Source: Ardenticatena maritima (GTDB lineage Bacteria > Chloroflexota > Anaerolineae > Ardenticatenales > Ardenticatenaceae). From it: 64,000 bases of DNA. This document shows, one piece after another, positions 16,938 to 27,811 of the stretch. The notes below the pieces were generated by a model, which was not told the DNA's origin, did not search any database, and saw nothing but the letters and a program-made list of their open reading frames with translations. The DNA is taken from assembly GCF_001306175.1 (NCBI RefSeq), contig NZ_LGKN01000003.1, forward strand, positions 992,001 through 1,056,000, given 5' to 3'. Numbering within the stretch: the first letter of the stretch is position 1; each line of letters starts with the position of its first letter. Position numbers and translations under genes: made by a program.

Positions 16938-18612
16938 GAACCTGCCCCCTTGGCTTCCAGGTCGCCAGCGCATCCAGCACGGCTTCCCCCACACCTTCGG
17001 GCGAAACCAGACGCACATCCTCGTGCGTGCGCACTTTCATCTCGACGCCCCCCCGTTTGAGCGCCTTCGCGCCCACGGTGAGCCGCACCGGCGCCCCCAC
17101 CAGGTCGGCGTCGTTGAATTTGACGCCGGCGCGCACATCGCGGTCATCATCCAGCACGTACAGGCCGCTCTGCACCAGCGTCGCCGCCACCTGTTCGGCA
17201 ACCGCCTCGACATCGGGGTCGTTGTGCCCCAAACGCACAAGGTAGACATCATACGGCGCGACGGCAGGCGGCAGACACAGCCCATGCGCATCGTGGTGTT
17301 GCTCCGCGAGCACGCCCATCATGCGGTGAATGTCCAGCCAGGTGCGCACCAGAAACGGTGTGCGCGGCGTGCCTTCCTTTGTCAAAAAAGCCACCCCCGC
17401 CCGCTCAGGCAAGGACGCGCCCAGCAGTTCAACCCGCCCGATTTCCAGCCCATGCGCCAGCCGAAGCGGCGCGCCGCAAACCGCGCACGGCGCGCCTTCC
17501 CCCGCCGCGGCAATGTCGGCAATCACATCGGGCGTGTAATCGCGCCCAACGTTGACGTTGAGGAAGTGCGCATCGGGTTCATTCGCCCCGGAGACAAGGT
17601 TGGGAGATTGGGCGACAAGGTCGTCCACCACCACAACCGCCTGCTCGCGCTGAATGCCAATGGGCGAGGCAAACCCCGGTTCAGCCCCCACCGCGCGGAT
17701 TTCGTCTTCCGTCGCCGCACGCAACGCTTTCATCCCAGCGGCGCGCGCTACCTTCTGCGGTTCGACGTCCATATCGCCGCGCACCAGCGCCATGACGAGT
17801 TTCTCCTCGTCGGCGTGGGTGGGTTGGCCTGTGAAAAAGACCACCTTTGCCGTGCGCGAGGGGGGCACATTGAGGAACGCAGCCAGCGAGGCAATGGTGT
17901 TTGTGCCGGGCGTCGCGACTTTTTGCAACGGTTGCGCGCTTTCAGCAGGCGGTTCAGGCTTGCGAAACGTCGCCACCTGACGGGTCGCCACATCACCGCA
18001 GGCAGGGCACATGAGCAATGTTTCATCGCCATCCGGGAACAGCGCCACGAAGGCATCCGCCTCGCCATCGCCAGCCGCCACCGCGGTGCGCACAGTGAGA
18101 AGCGCGGAGACGCCCATCTGCGCCGACCACGCCAGCCACGCGGCGCGCCACGTCTCCGCACGCGCCCGCGCATCGGGTTCGTCGGCTTCCAGCGCCAGCA
18201 GTTCAAGCCCCACACGCTCACGCGCCCGCAACCATCCCCAGCCGGGGCGGGCATCGGCGTAGCGGCGGGCAGCAAAGTGGAAGAAAAGCCGCGGTATGTC
18301 GCGATACGAATGGAGCGCGTGCCGCGCCAAAGCCAGCAACTCCTCCGTCACCGAGGGGGCGAAGGACGAAACCGCCACCTCCGCCGCTTCCCAGGTGGCT
18401 AGCATCTCCCGCAAGGCGGCTTCCAGACGCAACCGCATGCGACGCCCCGGCGGGCATTCCGCCAGCACACCGTTGGCTAGCGGGCGCACATAGCCCGCCC
18501 GCCGCAAGAAGGTGTAGCCCGGCGTCTCGGCGTCGGCGGGCGCTTCACGCAAAGTCTGCCACAACAGGCGGGAAAGGCGAATGTGGTTCGGGTGCATGAT
18601 GTTCGGGCTCAT
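16927..18612 (-). CDS. Prolyl-tRNA synthetase-like protein with degenerate catalytic motifs
   Basis: The 561-residue protein aligns along its whole length with bacterial prolyl-tRNA synthetase: a motif 1 region (TFLRRAGYVRPLANGVL), an editing-type insertion (VATPGTNTIASLAAFL onward, about residues 240-390) and a well-kept anticodon-binding domain (DDDRDVRAGVKFNDADL). The catalytic core has changed: the motif 2 KFRDExRPR becomes RRYADARPG, REFxMKDAYSF becomes RERVGLELLAL, and the motif 3 GCYGIGxSR becomes RTWLDIHR. The adenylation site is therefore probably inactive or altered. It could be a HisZ-like regulatory or editing paralogue, or a divergent true enzyme if the genome has no other proS. 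Start ambiguity: MSPNIMHPN offers two ATGs. Confidence 0.8.
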   Translation of the reverse strand: MSPNIMHPNHIRLSRLLWQTLREAPADAETPGYTFLRRAGYVRPLANGVLAECPPGRRMRLRLEAALREMLATWEAAEVAVSSFAPSVTEELLALARHALHSYRDIPRLFFHFAARRYADARPGWGWLRARERVGLELLALEADEPDARARAETWRAAWLAWSAQMGVSALLTVRTAVAAGDGEADAFVALFPDGDETLLMCPACGDVATRQVATFRKPEPPAESAQPLQKVATPGTNTIASLAAFLNVPPSRTAKVVFFTGQPTHADEEKLVMALVRGDMDVEPQKVARAAGMKALRAATEDEIRAVGAEPGFASPIGIQREQAVVVVDDLVAQSPNLVSGANEPDAHFLNVNVGRDYTPDVIADIAAAGEGAPCAVCGAPLRLAHGLEIGRVELLGASLPERAGVAFLTKEGTPRTPFLVRTWLDIHRMMGVLAEQHHDAHGLCLPPAVAPYDVYLVRLGHNDPDVEAVAEQVAATLVQSGLYVLDDDRDVRAGVKFNDADLVGAPVRLTVGAKALKRGGVEMKVRTHEDVRLVSPEGVGEAVLDALATWKPRGQVHDG

Positions 18613-18615
18613 GGC

Positions 18616-19599
18616 TTACGCATCGTTCCAATGAAATTCGCCGCCGCTGGCTGCGTTGAGGCGCACCATTTCTTCGGGGGAAAGCCGCAAGCCGGCCGCG
18701 CCCAGGCTTTCTTGCAACTGCGCGACACTGTTCGCGCCGATAATGGGCGCTGTAATGACCGGTTGGGTCAACAGCCACGCCAGCGCGATTTGGGTGACGC
18801 TCACGCCCCGTTCGGCGGCAATGGCTTGCGCCGTTTCAAGTGCATTCCAGGCGGTCTCGCTCTCAAAGTAGCGACGGCGCACGCTATCCGCGCGGGCGCT
18901 CGGCGGCAAGGGGGCGTTGCGCTGGTACTTGCCGGTCAGAAAGCCCGCCGCCAAAGGGCTGTACGGGATGACGCCCAGCCCGTGCGCTTCGCAAAATGGT
19001 TTGAGTTCGCGCTCAAATTCGGCGCGGTGCACCAGGTTGTAGTGCGGTTGAAGCGACTCGTAGCGCGCCCACCCGTGGCGCTCACTCACCGCGACGGCGT
19101 CCGCCAGCCGCCACGCCGGGTAGTTGGACGCGCCCACGTAGCGCACTTTGCCTTGCCGCACCAGGTCTTCAAAGGCGCGCATGGTCTCTTCGATGGGCGT
19201 GGTGGCATCGAACGCATGCGCCTGATAGAGGTCAATGTAGTCGGTTTGCAGGCGGCGCAGGCTATCTTCCACCGCCTGCATGATATGCGCGCGGCTCAAC
19301 CCTTCGCCATTAGGACCTTCCCACATGCGTCCGCGCACTTTGGTCGCCAGGACAATCTCCCGCCGATTGCCGCGGGCTTTCATCCAGCGCCCGATGATTT
19401 CTTCGGAAACGCCTCCCGGATTGCCGGGCGCCCACCGTGAATAGACATTGGCGGTATCAATGAAGTTGCCGCCGGCTTCGTAGAAGGCGTCCAGAATGGC
19501 AAAGGACGTTTCTTCGTCCGCCGTCCAGCCAAATTGCATTGTGCCCAGGCAAAGTTCGGAGACTTTGAGGCCGGTACGTCCCAAGGCGCGGTATTCCAT
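18616..19599 (-). CDS. Aldo/keto reductase
   Basis: A 327-residue NADPH-dependent oxidoreductase of the AKR superfamily. The catalytic tetrad is visible: Asp and Tyr in [11 protein letters not shown], Lys in LATKVRG, and His in LYQAHAFD. The C-terminal [14 protein letters not shown] is the cofactor-binding end typical of the family. Substrate unknown. An AAAGGAG site precedes the ATG, and the stop lies three bases before the ProRS-like start, so they are cotranscribed. Confidence 0.92.
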   Translation of the reverse strand: MEYRALGRTGLKVSELCLGTMQFGWTADEETSFAILDAFYEAGGNFIDTANVYSRWAPGNPGGVSEEIIGRWMKARGNRREIVLATKVRGRMWEGPNGEGLSRAHIMQAVEDSLRRLQTDYIDLYQAHAFDATTPIEETMRAFEDLVRQGKVRYVGASNYPAWRLADAVAVSERHGWARYESLQPHYNLVHRAEFERELKPFCEAHGLGVIPYSPLAAGFLTGKYQRNAPLPPSARADSVRRRYFESETAWNALETAQAIAAERGVSVTQIALAWLLTQPVITAPIIGANSVAQLQESLGAAGLRLSPEEMVRLNAASGGEFHWNDA

Positions 19600-19638
19600 G
19601 CTTCACTCCTTTGTGTTATGCGTTCGGTGTTGGCCGCT

Positions 19639-20841
19639 TCATGTGCGATATTCGGCGTTGATGGAAACGTAATCGTACGAAAAATCACACGTCCAGACGG
19701 TGGCGTCGCCCGGTTCGCCGCCAATATCCAGGTCTATTGTTATGTCAACTTCTGACAAAATGCGCAAGGCTTCGTCTTCATCAAACGGCAGCGGTTTGCC
19801 ATTGGCAAGCACCTGCAACGGGCCGAACCAGAGGCTGGCGCGGTCGGGGTCGAACGGCACGCCCGCCCGACCAGCCGCAGCGAGCACACGTCCCCAGTTG
19901 GCGTCGCGCCCAAAGAGCGCCGTTTTCACCAACGGCGAGGTGGCGATGGTGCGCCCAATCTGGCGCGCCGCCTCGAAACTACCGGCATTGCGCACGTGAA
20001 TGGTGACGTGCTTGGTGGCGCCTTCGCCGTCAAACGCGATTTGCTTGGCCAATGCAATGCATACCTCGGTCAACGCATCACGAAACGTGGGAAACGCGGG
20101 GCTTTCCAGCGTGATGATATCGTTCGCCGCCGCCCCGTTTGCCAGCACCAGGCAAGTGTCATTGGTGCTCGTATCGCCGTCCACGCTAATGGCGTTGAAC
20201 GAGCGTTCAACAGCGTAGTGCAGCGCAGCATCCAGGGCTTCAGCCGTGATGAGCGCATCCGTCACGATGAACGCCAGCATGGTCGCCATGTTGGGGTGAA
20301 TCATGCCCGCCCCCTTCGCGATTCCCGCCAGCGTGATGGTCTTCTCGTCGAGCGTGCATGTTGCCGAAGCCATTTTGGGGCGCGTGTCGGTGGTCATAAT
20401 CGCGCGGGCGGCCGCTTGCGCCGCTTCGGGCGTTGCATCGAGCATTTGGGCGGCGAGCGTAATGCCATAGGCGATTTTGTTCATGGGCAGCGGCACGCCA
20501 ATCACGCCGGTGCTCATCACAAAGACGCCGCTCTCCTCAGGCAACGCCAGCGCCTCCGCCGTCAGGCGCGCCATTTCGGCGGCGTCACGCAGCCCTTGCT
20601 CGCCCGTGACAGCGTTGGCGTTCTTGCTGTTGACGACGACGGCGCGCACATCGCGCGTGCGTTGCAGGAGCGCCATGTCGAAGAGGACCGGCGCGGCTTT
20701 GACAAGGTTCTGCGTGAACACAGCGGACGCCACGCAAGGGCGGTCGCTGACAATCAACGCCATGTCAAGCGCGCCGTCTGGCTTCAAGCCGGCATGCACC
20801 CCACACGCACGAAATCCCGGCACATCGGTTATGTAGCGCAT
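19639..20841 (-). CDS. argJ: Bifunctional ornithine acetyltransferase / N-acetylglutamate synthase
   Basis: Moves the acetyl group from N-acetylornithine to glutamate, closing the acetyl cycle of arginine synthesis. The 400-residue precursor has the self-cleavage motif KGAGMIHPNMATML, where the peptide bond before the threonine is cut to give the two chains. The start is the ATG of MRYITDVPGF behind a perfect AGGAGG, not the longer frame. Whether it also has the synthase activity cannot be seen from sequence; the separate ArgA-like gene in the same run may be redundant with it. Confidence 0.95.
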   Translation of the reverse strand: MRYITDVPGFRACGVHAGLKPDGALDMALIVSDRPCVASAVFTQNLVKAAPVLFDMALLQRTRDVRAVVVNSKNANAVTGEQGLRDAAEMARLTAEALALPEESGVFVMSTGVIGVPLPMNKIAYGITLAAQMLDATPEAAQAAARAIMTTDTRPKMASATCTLDEKTITLAGIAKGAGMIHPNMATMLAFIVTDALITAEALDAALHYAVERSFNAISVDGDTSTNDTCLVLANGAAANDIITLESPAFPTFRDALTEVCIALAKQIAFDGEGATKHVTIHVRNAGSFEAARQIGRTIATSPLVKTALFGRDANWGRVLAAAGRAGVPFDPDRASLWFGPLQVLANGKPLPFDEDEALRILSEVDITIDLDIGGEPGDATVWTCDFSYDYVSINAEYRT

Positions 20842-20862
20842 AGCGCCTCCTGTTCTCATCGT

Positions 20863-22581
20863 TCAGGATTCAACCACAGACACTTCCAGATATGACGGGT
20901 GCGCCTTGTCATGGTAGACATACTGCTCCGCGACCACCATGCGCGTGCCCGTCGCCACCGGTTCGCCGGTATTCAGATTGCGATTGAAACGCGGGAAGAA
21001 TGCGCTGGCAATGACCAGGCGCAAACGGTGTCCTTTTTTGAAGCGGTGCGCCACGCCCCACAAGTCAATCTCAATCCGCCACAAACCTTCATCCACCTGC
21101 TCGACCACTTCAGGCGTCACGCGGAACAAGCCATCACACACATTGTAGGACGTGCCGTCCGGGTGAACATCGTTGAGACGCGCCGCAAAGTCGGTGTGTG
21201 AGACAGAGGAGCGCGCGTAGAGCACCACGCGCACATCGCCAATCACATCCAGGTCGGCGTCCAGCGGCGGCGACGTGAAGAGTAGAACATCGTGCCGCGC
21301 CTCCAATTCGCGGTTATCCCGCGGTCCAGCCTCCGAGGGGTCGAAGAGCGCCCCACCAATCGCCGGCGTTGGGTCGGCGGGGTCGTAGCGATAGGTGCTT
21401 GGGAAGGCGTCTTCCTCCGGTGCGTTGGGGCGCAACGTGCGGTCGGGGTGCAGGTAGAAGCGGCGCGGTTGGGCTTCCGGCGGGGGCCAATCGTCGAAAT
21501 CGCGCCATTCTTCCGCCCCCATGAGATAGACGCGCACCGGCTTTTCGCGCAAGGCGTGCGGGTCGTTCTTCAAATGCGCATCGAACCAGGCGAGTGATTC
21601 ACGCACACGCAGGACCATGCCATCGTTCGAGAGGTGGTGCCAGGGACCAATGGTCAAGTAGGGGCGTTTTCCAAGTGCCCGCATCTGGCGATAGTCGCGC
21701 AGCATGGTGTAGAGGAAGAAATCGTACCAGCCGCCAATCCAATGCACAGCGGCTTGCACGCGCTCCATGCGCCGCCCCCACTGGACAGGTTCCCAATAGG
21801 GGGCGTTTTCATCTTCGTGCTGCATCCACTCACGGAAGAACGGTACCGGCTCGCCAACAGCCACCAGGTCGGCTTCGCCCACAGGCAAGTGCCACACCGC
21901 TTCTTTGACAATGCGCCCGGCGCGCAACATCAGCGCCAGCGATTCCCACAGCGGCAAGCGGCCACGTGTGGGCAACGCCAGCAAGACAAGCCAGCGCAAC
22001 AACACTTCCAGCCCAAACACACGCTCCACAAAAATGCGGGCGCTCGCCGAGGTAATCATCGGCACCATGGCTTTGAAGTATGGCGGTGCATCAGGCGCCA
22101 GCGCCCATTGGGTGTAGCCCAGATAACTCGCGCCCCATGTCGCCAGATTGCCCTCGAACCAGGGTTGTTGGGCAATCCATTCAAGGGTGGCGCGGCCATC
22201 GGCGGCTTCCTGGAAGAAAGGCGTAAATTCGCCCTCGCTATCGAAGCGCCCGCGCACATCCTGCACCACCACGTTGTACCCCCGCTCCACCAGGCGCTCA
22301 ATCGCAAACCCCATGAACAAGCCCGAAATCCCCACAGGACGGCGTCCGTAGGGTGTGCGGATGAGAATGGTGGGGAATGCGCCTTGCGCTTTGGGGTAGT
22401 AGCGGTCGGCATAGAGCCGCACGCCATCGGGCATGGGGACCACCAGCCCACGCTCAACGCCAACATCGTAGCGAGGTGGGGGAAGGTCAAGCCAGTTCGC
22501 CAGCAGGCGGCGTCGGCGGGGCCACACAACGCCGCTCACTACCGCCAAAGCCCCCAGGCCGGCCAAACTTCGCTTCAACAT
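20863..22581 (-). CDS. CocE/NonD-family alpha/beta hydrolase (X-Pro dipeptidyl-peptidase type)
   Basis: A 572-residue serine hydrolase. After a short hydrophobic N-terminus that may anchor or export it, the alpha/beta-hydrolase core has the nucleophile elbow GASYLG (about residue 155) and ends with a jelly-roll domain (from about residue 400) typical of CocE esterases and X-prolyl dipeptidyl peptidases. The start MLKRSLAGL follows AAAGGAGAG. Substrate unknown: an ester, or a peptide with proline. It separates argG from argJ. Confidence 0.88.
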   Translation of the reverse strand: MLKRSLAGLGALAVVSGVVWPRRRRLLANWLDLPPPRYDVGVERGLVVPMPDGVRLYADRYYPKAQGAFPTILIRTPYGRRPVGISGLFMGFAIERLVERGYNVVVQDVRGRFDSEGEFTPFFQEAADGRATLEWIAQQPWFEGNLATWGASYLGYTQWALAPDAPPYFKAMVPMITSASARIFVERVFGLEVLLRWLVLLALPTRGRLPLWESLALMLRAGRIVKEAVWHLPVGEADLVAVGEPVPFFREWMQHEDENAPYWEPVQWGRRMERVQAAVHWIGGWYDFFLYTMLRDYRQMRALGKRPYLTIGPWHHLSNDGMVLRVRESLAWFDAHLKNDPHALREKPVRVYLMGAEEWRDFDDWPPPEAQPRRFYLHPDRTLRPNAPEEDAFPSTYRYDPADPTPAIGGALFDPSEAGPRDNRELEARHDVLLFTSPPLDADLDVIGDVRVVLYARSSVSHTDFAARLNDVHPDGTSYNVCDGLFRVTPEVVEQVDEGLWRIEIDLWGVAHRFKKGHRLRLVIASAFFPRFNRNLNTGEPVATGTRMVVAEQYVYHDKAHPSYLEVSVVES

Positions 22582-22623
22582 GCCTCTCTCCTTTGGGGTT
22601 GGGGTTGACAGTTGACCAAAGCA

Positions 22624-22654
22624 GCGGCGGTGGGTGCTCAAGCCCCACCGCCGC
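22624..22654 (-). terminator. Strong hairpin after argG (partial terminator or 3'-end stabiliser)
   Basis: An 11-bp perfect stem (GCGGCGGTGGG with CCCACCGCCGC) between argG and the CocE gene. No proper T run follows, so it may only weaken read-through. Confidence 0.45.
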
Positions 22655-22668
22655 AGGGACAGACGCGA

Positions 22669-23943
<1,275 letters not shown>

Positions 23944-23972
23944 GCTTCCTCCTCTTTTGCTGAAAAATGGTG

Positions 23973-25106
23973 CTATCGAGTTTGTTCTGCCAGCGCAAAT
24001 GCCGCGACACACGCCAGGCTGTGGAACGTGCCTAGCGTCACCTGCGCGGCAATGGCTTCACGCGACAAGATGACGACTTCGTGGGCTTCCAAATCATCCG
24101 AGGGCGGGCGTTCACCCTGATAGGGCACAATGCCATCGGCAAGGTAGAAATGCGCCCGACCACTCCCACGGTTGACATCCACGACATACGCGCCCAGCGA
24201 AACCCACCGTTCCGCAATGTAGCCGGTCTCTTCCAGCAATTCGCGCTCGGCGGCGCGGCGCGGCGTTTCACCCGCATCCACCACACCGGCGGGAAACTGG
24301 CGGAAAATACACCCCACGCCGTGGCGATACTGCCGCAACGTGAGATACCGCCCATCGGCAAAACGGGGCACCACCAACACGTACTCCGGCGATTTCACGC
24401 GGTAAAAGTCCTCAACCGGTGCGGGGTCGTCGGGTTCGCGCTCGATGGTATCGGCCACGAGCGTCAACCACGGTTCGGCGGTGTAGAGAATGCGTGTCGC
24501 GCGCGTTTCCCACGGTTGGAGCGTCTCATCGCCAGCATACGTGCGCAAATGCGTCGCAAACCAGGCGTCTGTGCGGTCGGCAATCGGCAACACCCAGCGG
24601 CGCGTTTCGGCGCGGTAGGCGCGCGCCCAGCGCGGGTTGCACGCTGTGTGCAGATAGCGCACGTTGTCGAGGCGGTCAGCCAGTTTGACAAGGCGCGCCG
24701 CCAGCGGGGCGTCGAGCAGGGCGGTGAAGTAGGCGGCGTCGCGGGCTTCGGTGTCGCCGTTTTCAGCCGGCGGCTTGGTCAGCCAGCGCACCAGGTCGGC
24801 GACCGTCGGGGAAATCTGCGCCGCCACATCCTCAACCGTGAACGCCGAATCTTCAACCACATCATGCAGAAGCGCCGCCGCCACCATTTCGGCGTCGGTC
24901 AGACCGCGTTCTTCGGCAAGAATGAGCGCCACCCGCAAGGGGTGCACGAGATAGGGGGTGCCTTCTTTGCGGCGCTGGTTGGTGTGGGCGCGAGAAGCGA
25001 CATCATAGGCGCGGTGCACCAACGTTGGTGCGGTTGCGGATGGGAAAGTGCTCAGCAAGCGTTCCCAGAGAGCCTCCGGCGGGACAAATGGATTGAGCAT
25101 GTGCAC
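23973..25106 (-). CDS. HD-domain phosphohydrolase fused to a Nudix hydrolase
   Basis: A 377-residue two-domain protein. Residues about 30-190 form a SpoT/MESH1-like HD domain: [18 protein letters not shown] and [10 protein letters not shown] supply the metal-binding histidines and aspartates. Residues about 235-375 form a Nudix domain with an exact Nudix box ([20 protein letters not shown]). HD enzymes of this type remove the 3' phosphate of ppGpp or NADPH; Nudix enzymes hydrolyse nucleotide diphosphate linkages. The fusion suggests sequential processing of one nucleotide or general nucleotide cleaning. Both active sites look intact. Confidence 0.88.
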   Translation of the reverse strand: MHMLNPFVPPEALWERLLSTFPSATAPTLVHRAYDVASRAHTNQRRKEGTPYLVHPLRVALILAEERGLTDAEMVAAALLHDVVEDSAFTVEDVAAQISPTVADLVRWLTKPPAENGDTEARDAAYFTALLDAPLAARLVKLADRLDNVRYLHTACNPRWARAYRAETRRWVLPIADRTDAWFATHLRTYAGDETLQPWETRATRILYTAEPWLTLVADTIEREPDDPAPVEDFYRVKSPEYVLVVPRFADGRYLTLRQYRHGVGCIFRQFPAGVVDAGETPRRAAERELLEETGYIAERWVSLGAYVVDVNRGSGRAHFYLADGIVPYQGERPPSDDLEAHEVVILSREAIAAQVTLGTFHSLACVAAFALAEQTR

Positions 25107-25169
25107 TCCGGGTTGTTCTCAAAGCCCCCATTCACCAGACGATGGGAGCGGTTGAACCAACAGCAACAA

Positions 25170-25985
25170 TCAGCGCTGGACACGCTGTTCGGACAAACGC
25201 CCTGCGCGTTGGGCGTCTTCAAAGGTGGGCGTGCTGATCCAGGTGATACTCCCCACGGTGATGAGCACCAGCACCGCCGCCAACCCAGCCAGCCAGAGGT
25301 CAATGCGCCCCAGCAGACCGGTCGCCAGCAGAAGCACCACCGCCACGAGCGTCAACCAGAACAGCCGTCGGTCGAGGCTGGAGACGCGATACCAGAACGC
25401 CGCCGCCTGTTCACGCGGGGCAAGGTCGGCAATCTCCACAGCCCGCTGCGCATGCAAGCGTGCCAGCACAGGCAGACCAGCGGCACGATACGCGCGCGCC
25501 AGCAACAGATGGACGCGCGCCCGCGCCGCCTCATCATCCAGCAACGGGATGACTTCATGATACAAGGTGATGGCGTGCCCAACCTGATTCAACTGCAAGA
25601 AGGCATCCGCCAACGCCAGGCGCGCCTCCACATGCGCCGGGTTGTATTCCAGCGCGGTGTGGGCGGTTTGCGTAGCCGCCAGCAAATGCCCCTGTTGCAC
25701 CAAAATGCGCGCCCGCAACGCCAGCACATCCGCCCGTAGCACGTCGTCTTCATACACCCGCCCCTGCGCCTCATCCAGCACCAGCAACGCCTCGGCGAAG
25801 CGCCCCGCTTCTACCAGCCAGCGCGCTTCCAGCAGAACAACGCGCACCACCTGTTCGGGCGTGCGCGCCAGACGGCGCACCTGGCGGGCGATTTCACGCA
25901 CCGCGGCGGGGTCGTCCAACTCGTCGGACGCGAACAGGCGACGCGCTTTGGCAAATTCATCTTCAAATGTGGGACGTGCGGGCAT
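25170..25985 (-). CDS. TPR-repeat protein with C-terminal membrane anchor
   Basis: A 271-residue protein: helical TPR-like repeats to about residue 200 (for example ALEYNPAHVEARLALADAF), then two membrane helices (LFWLTLVAVVLLLATGLLG and the next stretch) and a short charged tail. Probably a cytoplasm-facing scaffold. Its ATG overlaps the stop of the ArgA-like gene in a TGATG arrangement, so translation is coupled. The function is unknown. Confidence 0.8.
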   Translation of the reverse strand: MPARPTFEDEFAKARRLFASDELDDPAAVREIARQVRRLARTPEQVVRVVLLEARWLVEAGRFAEALLVLDEAQGRVYEDDVLRADVLALRARILVQQGHLLAATQTAHTALEYNPAHVEARLALADAFLQLNQVGHAITLYHEVIPLLDDEAARARVHLLLARAYRAAGLPVLARLHAQRAVEIADLAPREQAAAFWYRVSSLDRRLFWLTLVAVVLLLATGLLGRIDLWLAGLAAVLVLITVGSITWISTPTFEDAQRAGRLSEQRVQR

Positions 25986-26539
25986 CACGTGCGAACCTCC
26001 ACCGATATCAGGTTGGGTTGCCAGGGCGACACAGGTAGCGATGATGCGGTTTCATCCGCCGCACGTGTGGCACGCTCTTCATCCAGCACCAGGAGCATGG
26101 CGACTTCGTCGCACCGGTTGCGCTTGGGGCACATTTTGCAATCCAGCCAGACCTTTTGCGGGAAAATGTGCATCGGCACGACTTGAAACCCCAAGCGCTC
26201 AAAAAATTGAACCTGGTACGTCAGCGCAAACACACGCGCCAACTGCAATTCGCGCGCCTCATCGAGCAAGGCTTCGACAAGACGCCGCCCAACGCCCTGC
26301 CCCTGCGCCGATTCGGCCACCGCCAGCGAGCGGATTTCGGCCAAATCGTGCCACATCAGGCGAAGCGCACCGCACCCTACAATCGTGCCGTCCTCATCCT
26401 CGGCGACGACGAATTCGCGCAGTTGCTCGTACACCTGCAACAACGACTTCGGGAGCATGAGCCCTTGCATGGCGTAATGGTTGATGAGTTCGGCAATGGC
26501 CGGTGCGTCTTCAATACGTGCTTTGCGAATGGTAATCAT
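25985..26539 (-). CDS. argA: N-acetylglutamate synthase, short GNAT (mycobacterial ArgA) type
   Basis: Likely first step of arginine synthesis, acetylating glutamate with acetyl-CoA. The 184-residue GNAT protein shows HYAMQGLMLPKSLLQVYE near the start, the acetyl-CoA loop SAQGQGVGRRL and the C-terminal family signature (FFERLGFQVV, FPQKVWLDC, CPKRNRCDEVAM). This short form is known from actinobacterial ArgA. It lies between argD and the TPR gene in the arginine run, which supports the assignment over a generic acetyltransferase. Confidence 0.85.
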   Translation of the reverse strand: MITIRKARIEDAPAIAELINHYAMQGLMLPKSLLQVYEQLREFVVAEDEDGTIVGCGALRLMWHDLAEIRSLAVAESAQGQGVGRRLVEALLDEARELQLARVFALTYQVQFFERLGFQVVPMHIFPQKVWLDCKMCPKRNRCDEVAMLLVLDEERATRAADETASSLPVSPWQPNLISVEVRT

Positions 26540-26602
26540 CGCCCCCCGTCCTTTCTAAAATGTATGCGTTCGCCCGCTCGTGGCAAATAGTTGAAATGCA
26601 TT

Positions 26603-27811
26603 TCACGCGGTAACTTCATGCGCCAACACGGTGGCAAAGGCTGCAACGGCTTCATCTACATGGGTGCGCTCCACAATCAGCGGCGGCAAGAAGCGCACTG
26701 TGTTGCGCCCGGCGGGCACGGTCAGCAAGCCATGCGACCACAACGCCGCCACCACATCCGCCGCCGCGACGCGCTCCACCAATTCCACGCCCCACATCAA
26801 CCCCAGGCCGCGCACTTCGCGCACCAGCGGGCTGGACGCCGCGACCGCCCGCAACTGCTCGCCCAGGTACGCCCCCACATCGCGCACATGCGCCAAAAAG
26901 GCGGCATCGCGAATGCGGTTGAACACATCACGCGCAACGGCGGTGATGAGCGGGCTTCCCGCGAAGGTGCTGCCATGGTCGCCCGGCGCGAGGGCGTCGG
27001 CGATGGTCTGGCGCATCAAAATCGCGCCGATGGGCAAGCCCCCGCCCAAGGGTTTCGCCAGCGCCATGAGGTCCGGCTCAACGCCGTACTGCTCATACGC
27101 CCAGAGCGTACCGGTGCGCCCCAGCCCACACTGCACCTCGTCGAAGATGAGCGCCGCGCCGTAGGCATCGCACAAGCGGCGCAAGCCCTGCAAAAACTCG
27201 CGCGTGGCGGGCTGAATGCCCCCCTCGCCCTGCACCGGCTCGACAATCACCGCGGCGGTCTTCTCGCCAATCACGGCTTGGGCGCTTTCCAGATTGTTGA
27301 ATTCAGCGCGGCGCACACCGCCAATCAGCGGCTCGAAGGGCTTGCGGTATTTTTCGTTGGCGGTCACGCTGAGCGCACCCATGGTGCGCCCGTGGAACGC
27401 GTGCGAAAAGGTCACGATTTCGTACTTCTCATCATCCCCGGAAGTGGTGCGCGCCCACTTGCGCGCAAATTTCAACGCCCCTTCGGTGGCTTCGGTGCCG
27501 CTGTTGCAGAAAAAGACCCGGTCGGCGAAACTCGCTTCGCACAAATCACGCGCCAGCAAGGCATGCGGCGCGGTGTGGTAGAGGTTGCTCACGTGAACCA
27601 GTTGGCGCGCCTGCTCCGCCAGCACGTCCGCCATGCGTGCGTCGGCATGCCCCAGCGCGTTGACGGCAATCCCCGCCACAAAATCAAGGTAGCGCCGCCC
27701 CTCGGTGTCGTAGAGATAGACGCCTTCGCCGCGCTCCAACACAAAAGGCGCGCGTTTGTAGGTGGGCGCAAGGTAGGTTTGTTCCAGCGCGATAATGTCC
27801 TGGGCGTTCAT
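26603..27811 (-). CDS. argD: Acetylornithine aminotransferase
   Basis: PLP-dependent class III aminotransferase that turns N-acetylglutamate semialdehyde into N-acetylornithine. The 402-residue protein has GTEATEGALKFAR, the cofactor Asp in LIFDEVQCGLGRTG, and the Schiff-base lysine in LAKPLGGGLPIGA. The ATG overlaps the argB stop by four bases (ATGA). Confidence 0.96.
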   Translation of the reverse strand: MNAQDIIALEQTYLAPTYKRAPFVLERGEGVYLYDTEGRRYLDFVAGIAVNALGHADARMADVLAEQARQLVHVSNLYHTAPHALLARDLCEASFADRVFFCNSGTEATEGALKFARKWARTTSGDDEKYEIVTFSHAFHGRTMGALSVTANEKYRKPFEPLIGGVRRAEFNNLESAQAVIGEKTAAVIVEPVQGEGGIQPATREFLQGLRRLCDAYGAALIFDEVQCGLGRTGTLWAYEQYGVEPDLMALAKPLGGGLPIGAILMRQTIADALAPGDHGSTFAGSPLITAVARDVFNRIRDAAFLAHVRDVGAYLGEQLRAVAASSPLVREVRGLGLMWGVELVERVAAADVVAALWSHGLLTVPAGRNTVRFLPPLIVERTHVDEAVAAFATVLAHEVTA

